Both the position numbers and the translations under genes were made by a program. From contig NW_002060961.1 of assembly GCF_000150275.1 (NCBI RefSeq), forward strand, positions 1,264,982 to 1,328,981: a stretch of DNA of 64,000 nucleotides, given 5' to 3'. Within the stretch, counting starts at the first letter, position 1. Every line of letters begins with the position of its first letter. Source of the DNA: Trichoplax adhaerens. Its lineage: Eukaryota > Placozoa > Uniplacotomia > Trichoplacea > Trichoplacidae. Positions 40,801-49,800 of this stretch are shown in pieces. The notes below the pieces were generated by a model. That model had not been told where the DNA came from. It did not search any database and worked only from the letters and a program-made list of their open reading frames with translations.

Positions 40801-43800
40801 TTTGCTTATTATAATTGCAACATAGAGTAAAGTGTATTTCTTAATTATGCCAAATTAGATATCGCAGGAATTGCTGATGATAAATCAACAAATTTATTTT
40901 GGATAGCCTATAATAATATTTTACTGCTAACAGTTTCCTCTCTTGATTATGATTATATAGCACCAACAGCATACCCACGTAATATAACTCTAATCAATTC
41001 ATCATCAACTTCACTTTCTCTTCTTTGGCATACCATTCCTTTATCTGACCATAATGGTGTCATTATTCAATATCGAATTCGTTATAATGCTACTCAGTGG
41101 AACCATTATGGAGAAGTTTATATCAGCGGAACAGCCAATATGACAACACTAACCAATTTAATGGCTTATACAACTTATAAAATTATAATGAGTGCTGCCA
41201 CTTTCGTCGGATACGGACCCGAAAGTCCGATAATATCAATGACTACGAATCAATCGGGTTAGATAACCTCTTTTTAATGGTATTTTTATGATCGTAGGGG
41301 TGCTTTATGATATTATTAGTTTAGATTACTTTACCAGTAACTTATCAATCAGATAAATACTAGAATTAAAAACAGTTATATAATACTATAAAAGTCTAGT
41401 CTTTAAGTTAGTACATTGTACTTACTGCATATACTTCACTAAATGGACTGCTTGCTAAAAAAACGGCGTAATATTTTATGTTGATTAGGCATTGCAGTAA
41501 TTCGTAAAATAAAAAAAGTTTATGCCTAGTCAATCCTATACTACCATTTAAACTAAATATCTTTTTATATCGTCTCAATAATTACCATTTAAATTGCATA
41601 TAGTATTTCTTTTTTGTTACAATAACTAAGCATCTAAATTATTTTACCTGTAAAATTATAAGGTTATATCCGCCTTCTCATACTTTAAAAAATAACTTTG
41701 ATTTAATATACTCATATACTGTCGTTTTCGTCATCAGTACCAAGTTTCTATCCTTTGGAAGTAAATGCTACGGCTATATCAGCTACTGCAATAAATGTGA
41801 CGTGGAAGCCGCCACCCATGCTACATAGAAATGGAATTATAACCAGATATAGTGTACAGTACAATTCTAGTCTTGGCAATAGTGGAGGAATTATTTTCCT
41901 GAACGGGTCTTTAATGGCCGCAACTTTGAGAAATCTGCTTCCTTTTACTAATTATTCAATCACCTTGAAGGCCGCTACTATAATTGGGTTTGGACCTCAA
42001 AGTCCTAATATTACAGTAAATACGTGGGAAGCAGGTTAGCATGTAATTTGATTTTATATTTTCAAATCTGTTGTTATATAGATCAAATGTATTATTTATT
42101 CTACTTTATCGATTTAACATCATGTTAGTACCTCAATCTTATCATCGAAATATTAGCGGCAAACCATTATCTGCTAAAGCTCTCTAATTAGCTAGCTGCC
42201 ACTTTCTTTAACCGATCGAAATGGCATTATAATAAGTTATAGAATACATTATAATTCAACTAGAGACAGTCATCACGGATCCCTTCTAGTTACGGCTCCA
42301 GCATTATTAACAATTATCAAAAATATGAAGCCATATACACAGTACTTCTCAACAGTAGAAGCAGTGACTAGCGTTGGATTTAGTCCCAGGTGTCCAACTT
42401 TAGTATTAACAAAAAGTCAAGCAGGTTGCTTTATGACTTATACATTATAAAAGCCTTTGCAATGAATATTCACCTCATTTGATGTACAAATGGCTTTAGT
42501 TATACAGTATATCTCAGATAACCATATACCTTTTACTGATTCATGCTTAAATCTTATTGAACGATTGTACGCTCATTTATACTTCCAAAACTCTCTCTAT
42601 GCTTCATATTTTAATTATATTGATTCATCATCGTGCATTATTGATTATAATTATGGCACGCAAAAATCTCAGTAAATTGTTCTAAATCTACTTTTCGACT
42701 TTAAATGTTGCCGCAAATATCAACTTAAAGCTAAGACTATAATTTCCGCTGATTTTAATTAGCGATATTTATCATACTCAAATTTCTTCAGTTCGAGTTA
42801 CTAGTAGTAGGATCGTTGGAGTCATAGTAGATCTAAATCTTGCATGAAAATTGCTCACTTTAATTTGATTTTAATTTACTTGATTTATCAGCACCTACGT
42901 CATATCCTCAAAATCTTACCTTGTTGGCAGCATCCTCTTCCACCATTTACGTCAATTGGCAACCACTGGCCTTTTCTGATCGCAATGGTTATATAATTAA
43001 TTATAGTCTAAGATATAATTCAATAAAGTTGAACTCCAGCGATACAATTTTTGTCAATGGCAGTATGAATTCAACAGCCTTAACCAATTTATCCCCATTC
43101 ACTACCTATAATATCGTCATTCGAGCTGCAACTGTCATTGGATATGGTCCTCCCAGTCCAAGTAAAGCAGCTACGACTCATCAAGCAGGTTTGAAGGAGG
43201 CATTGACTTAATAGAAATACTTTACGCGTGCTTTTACTTCCATTTAGAGACTTAATATTAGTAAATTGACGAAAATTTATAGTTCATGTCATTGCAACTA
43301 AATTTATCTAATGTTACAGTACCTAGCTCCTATCCAACAAAGAGTAATGTCGTAGCAACATCAGCTACAAGTCTGGTCGTTTCTTGGCAAGCTCTTTCAG
43401 AGAGAGATTGGAACGGTGTAATAACTTCCTTTACCGTAACCTATTGGCATACTTCTGACATGTGGGATTATCATGGCTCTATTCAGGTTAATACAGCAAC
43501 AAAAAATACGTTAATAAAATCGTTATCACCATATACTGTGTATAATGTTACTATCAAAGCTGCTACAAAAGTCGGCTATGGGCCTGAAAGCCCTATAATC
43601 TCTGCAAAAACTCATCAAGCAGGTAATGAAAGTGTACAAAGCTATTTCGAATCATTTACATCTAGCATATCCTTGTTGCCGCAGTATTTATGGAGTTAAA
43701 ACTTACTTATCATATTTAGCGCCTACTACAAGTCCTCAAATACGAATTTTATTCCGTGTATCGAATAACAGTGTTCAGATCCAATGGCAGGTTGCAATTA

Positions 43801-46800
43801 ATATGAATACCGACCATCTCTGACTAAACTCACCTACTCATGTATGCCATTCTAATTAGTTTTATGCTTTTTAAAATTTGTATTACTAGGTTATCCAAGA
43901 AAGGAATAGAAATGGAGTTATATTGGGATATTATTTATTCCTGAATAACATGAAATTTAATATTATCGAAAATCGTACACTTTATTTAAATGAAACAACT
44001 TTCGACGGTGGCTTGAGAAACTGTACAGCGCGTAATTTGAAATATTTCTCTCGGTATCAAATTTCGTTGCAAGCATTTACGGTTGCTGGCGTTGGCCCTA
44101 CTAGTAAAGGATATACCATAGATACATTAGAATCAGGTAAGACTCATTTCACTTAAAAATAATGCTTAAGTAATTTAACTCCGCTGAAAAGGTATGCTTA
44201 TTGATATATACTTAATCTCTAAACTATTTGTTAACAATTTGAACAGTGCCTACTGCTCCTCCTCAGGTAGTTAATATAGCACCCACTATACTCGGAGTTA
44301 CTACAGCCAACGTTTCATGGACTATGCCACCAGTCATCCATCATAATGGTATAATTAGAGGTTACTATCTGAAATATTTTCGAATTAAATTTCCAATTAA
44401 TCAGACCGTGATCAAGATTGGAAACAATACTCAGCATACACTTCTGAATCTTCAACCGAAGCAAAATTACTCTATACAAATTGCTGCCTCAACCTCGGTT
44501 GGAATTGGACCGTATACCAGAGCTCTTATTTACCAAACTCGTGAAGCAGGTATCTATCTTCTATTCAATTTACTAGCTAACTAAACTATTTATGTTTTCT
44601 CATCTATCTGCAATTTTTTTAGTGGGGCCTGTTGTTACTCTATCACCTCAAAGCGTTACTGTAGTAGCCGGTAATGATGTCAATTTAGAATGCAGAGCAA
44701 CGAGCGATCCCTACCCAACTGTGCAATGGAAAAAAGATGGTTTACCAGCTAGTTCAGTATACACAGTTATCTCCAATTTAGGATATAGCAGATTAAGAAT
44801 TAAGTACAGCAATACTGGAGATAGTGGTTCCTATCAATGTCAGTTTACCAACGTTAAGGGCTCAGTGTTATCTTCCATTGCTAAAGTATTAGTCGAAGGT
44901 GAGAATTAATTTTCTGCTGAAATAAAGATTTGCACAATTTTGATTTTAGATAATCGATTTGACAATATCCCACCCCTAGATAAAAACACTACTGGATTTT
45001 GTTTGGGCGAGGTATTAAATAATATGCGATGGGCAAAGACTGGTGCCGGTCAAATTGCAACAGCAGCCTGTCCAATAAGTATACAAGGTGATTCTAGAAA
45101 CAATTTTCTCCAAATTTTCTGTAGATGTTGTAGCTATTATCGCTAATTATCATCAATAAGAGCAATGCTGAACTTAAAATACATATTTAATTTGAAATTG
45201 CGACATCAGATAAACGTTTACATATTCATATAAATGGTTTAAATACATTGGTTTATTATCCTAGGAAATGCAACGCGCTTATGCAAGCTTGGCAGTAACG
45301 GAATATCATCTTGGGAACCAGTAGATACGACTGGATGTAAGACTCCCTTCGTCTCCGCTATAGTCAGTTTGGTAAATTTATTCGTCTATTATAAGTTCTA
45401 ATTTCATTTATTTCATTCAGCATGATTGAAATTTTCTAAAATAACTGAAAAAATTTCTGGATAATAGGAGGATATATTAGACAAACAGGGCAAAAATGCT
45501 ACAAGTCAAGTCATGACTGAATTGGATGTGGTAACTGCAAATAGAACTTTATTTGGAGGAGATATTGTAGCTACGATATCAGCACTTGAAAAAATTAACC
45601 GAGTTTCACAAATAGTAGATAAACCGTTATTAGAGGTTAGCGTTCTTTGATGTTGATTGTTGAGAAGCCATTTCTCTCATCTCAAAAATTAGACGTGCGC
45701 ATGTGAACTATTTGATAAGCAGAAGATTGCATTTTTACTAAAAATTTATATTATTATTAAAGAGCAAGTGATGTTGTTAAAAATGTCATTGTAAGAAAGT
45801 TTCTGCCGTATCGTACTTTGACTCATCCTCTAACTTTTCACAACTACTGTTTTCTGGTTTTACTGCACCACAGAAATTTATTAAGATTCAAAGTAATTTA
45901 TTCAATGTCCGAAATAAAGAAGGTTGGAAATTTGCAAAGAAAGTGAGTAAAAGATTTCTTATACGCTTTCGTGAGTGAACAGAGATTCTGTTACTTAATC
46001 CGATAAATGCATAATTGTTAATAGCCATGAATTTTATCGCTATCTTTTATTATTTTCAGTAACATTTAATACAATTTAACTGGTATTTAATAGTTTTGCG
46101 GAGATTCAAATGGCAAAAAGTTGTCTATAATGGATAATTTAGAAGACTATGCCAGTAAATTTGATACTGCCGCTGGCAAATCCAATATCTCTTCCTTGAT
46201 CGGTGATATAGGTATAATTAAATTGTGGTCATATCAGCTTAAAATTTCATTTAAACCTGCATTAGAGCAAATAACGCCTTATTATTAAAATTTCTCACGT
46301 GTAACTCTTAAGAATTAAAATGTGGGGTAACTAAAAGTGTTACTGCATGTATAAATGTTAAATGTTGGAGGACGGTCGGTAATGGATAGGTCATACTTCA
46401 ATTATGGAAGATTCACGAGTAAATTGATTGATTCATTTAAATTTTTTAGGCGTGTTTATTTACAACATTAGTAGCTCCTTTGAAATTCATGCTAACATTT
46501 CGTTTTCGGATGAATCAAATTTGGCCACTGGTATTGAATTAGTCATACCAGGATTAGCTGTCCAAAAGCATCAATGTAATAGCAAAAATTTTAATTATAC
46601 TCGTATAATGAGTTAGAATGTGTTATCAGTGCAAGTAGTAGATTGTATTAACTTTTTTCACGAGATGGCTTTTAAATTTCAGTTACCAAATTGGTCATCG
46701 TCGTCTATCAAACTTTGAAAGATCTCATGCCGGCAACACTTTCGACGGATAGGTAATAAAACGCAACTACATAAGAATTAACATAGATACACTAATTTCC

Positions 46801-49800
46801 TTTGACTGGTGTGATAGATATTGTGAGGACTTTTATGTACAATAATAAAACATTCACGACTCATCAATGACAGCCACTTTTATTTAAATTTTAATATATT
46901 TTGATTGGTAATTTATTAACGTAGCAGCAATAGCTCAGATAAAGCCGTCAGAGTCGTCAATTCTCATGTGTTCTCTGCATCATTGTATCCGAAAATATCG
47001 CAAAGCTTGTCCTTTCCAATTCGAATGACATTTATAAATGGAAATGTAAGACTATCATTAACAAATTTATACCTTCTTTAATTCGCTTTACCGCTATAAA
47101 TTGTACATCTTGCAAAATAGTATAAAAAGTATGTGCGATATGCCTTATTCGGTATTTTTAATGTATTTAGAAGATAAATAGCTGCTTAATATTTATATCT
47201 CAGATATGAATTATTAGTAGTTTCGTATAAATTGATTGCAAATATTTTAGAAATGCTTATGTTGACCTTCGTTACATGAATTTTAAAATACTTTATTTGT
47301 TGTAATTCTATTTTGTTATTGCCAAATTTGTCATTTTGAAATTTTATTACTTTATGTAACGTATAAAGGAAGCCCGTTTTAAATATTAAATTCCATTTAC
47401 CTTTAAAATATAGCCAATTGAAGCTGGAAATACTTCAATTCAACGCTCATGTTCATTTTGGCAACCAAAATCAAGGTAGTATACTAGATTCATAAGCTTC
47501 AGCGACGATATAATAGAAATAAAATTGTGATAATATTGACTTTGTCAGTGATTTATGATAGCAAACTTCGATCTTCTTAATGCTAAAAGTATTGGTGATA
47601 TGTGTGAGTTACTACTCTTACAATATCTCGTAATGGAAATAGTTATATTACTTATTATTTAACAAGAGCTACCTATCATTATTTGGGACATTTAGTATTC
47701 GTGCATATTTATAATAACGTAGTTAGTATCCACATTCATAGCTTGCTTGTCCTAAAATAATTGATGTGAAATTACCTTCATAGCCAATGCGGTTGGTCCC
47801 CATCAGGTTGCTGGATGGGTTCGGAATCGAATTCGACGCATACCGTTTGCTATTGCAACCATACAACTACTTTTGCCAGCCTATACCATGATGTACAGGT
47901 AGTTCTTCAAGCAGTAAAGAATACGATTTTAAATAAATATTGAAATTTCAATTTTGCATAAAATTAATTAATTAAAAAGGTATTACTTAAGAAACTTTCT
48001 TTTAAAATGATGATTAATTTAACATAATTAATACTTAATGAAAATGTAGGTAGTAAATTAAGTACTTGAATTTTTTAAATATACAAGTATTTAGATATAT
48101 AAATTCTCTTGCCTGATCAAATTACTAGATTTCGAAGTTCCAATTTGAAGTTATTACCTACGTTGGATGTGGTATTTCGTGTTTACTTCTAACTATTACA
48201 GCTGTCATATATCTTATTTTCTGGAGGTATGATCCGTAAATTCTTGCAAGATAAATCTTTTGTTAATAGATTAAATTCAATCCTAAACGAGTCATAAGAA
48301 TGGAAGCTACTTAAAAATTATTATTTTCCTAACTTAAAACTTTATATTATCCTATTTGTGAAAGATGGATGAAAGTAATATAGCACTGCATTTAAACGTT
48401 GTATATCATTAGCGCTAACAGATTAATAAATTTTTTTAGATCAACCGTTACATCTAGATCGTTTCAGTGGTATATAAATATTGATTCTTCTATACTTACT
48501 TGCTAGCTACTGCTATTTAATGCATTATGTACTTAACTTTAATTGCTCAATTATATTAATTATAGGAAAAATAGGAAAACGCTTACATTTATAAATCTCA
48601 ATATCTTTGTCTGGCTTTTGCTTGCTAATATAATTACCATTATTGGCCTACCGCATACTCAGCCAGCGGTAAATGAATCAGTGCGAGAAAGTTTCTGATA
48701 TTAAAATATCGAAAATATTATTATAGACATCATGCCTGATGTACGATGAAATTAATAGCCATAAAATTCAATAATGATTACCAAATAATATTCTTTTTAG
48801 CAACTGTGCGCCGGAATTGCAACACTCCTTCATTTTACCATACTGGCAGCTTTTGCTTGGATGATGTGCCAGGCCATCCATCTAGTAATGCAATCAACTC
48901 GTAGATTAACGAAAAAGATGTACAAGCTGTACAGTTGCATTGGCTATAGTAAGTGTACTAGATCGAAATTGTACTTATTTTTGATACAGATATTTACAGT
49001 GCCATAACGCACAGTAGCTTAAAATTTTCATATTGCAATAGAGAATGATATAGATTGACCAATGAAATTTATAACCTGTTTTTTCTCACTAATAAACGCG
49101 TTCTTGTTCCCTAACTAGTTTTGCCATTAGTGGCAGCCGTTGCAACTGCTGTGGTGACAATTGTTCTGACGGGGATTAAGAATTATCTTACAGATAATGT
49201 GTAAGAATGTAAAATGTATAGCTCCTGATTGTTGTTCAATTATAATTTATCTTTTAAGTAGCAGTAATTGCATATAATGCTTGAAATTCAATCATTACTA
49301 TTTAGCTCATTTCACTATCGTATTTATATTGTTAAAAATGCCTAGGTGTTGGTTAAGAAGTAAACCGCTCATAATTTCTGGATTTATTGGCTTGACTCTG
49401 TCTATGACGCTCGTAAGAAATATTCTATTCTTTCAGTTATAGTATTTGATAAAAACCTCCTTTAATTTTTCTGTTTAGCTAAGTAACTGCCATACTTTAA
49501 AAACCATTTTTGAAAATAATAGCTGTGTATCAGAGGCTATAATCTAATATAAGCAAACATTTTTAAGTCATCCATTTTAATTGCTTATACAATATTATTA
49601 CTTAAAAGTTCAATTAGTGATGTTATCAAAATAAACAAAAGATCTAGTACTAAACGTACTGGAAATTTTTGATATAAAAATAGCCAATTGTAAGTCCATA
49701 GGTTGGACGTACTGATTTATCCATTCTAAGACTGGATGTCCTTTGAATTTTTGTAAAACTTAAGAAATTATTTTTTTTCTATGACCAAATATCAAATAGA

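Noticed and set aside
42490-42675. Open frame in the intron after the decayed FN3 exon
   Set aside because: No Ig or FN3 pattern, and not flanked by splice sites of phase 1.
43791-43823. Reading the seventh FN3 domain straight through to the TGA at 43821
   Set aside because: The FN3 text stops at the core Trp and resumes after a 99-base GT-AG intron in phase 0, so the stop is intronic.
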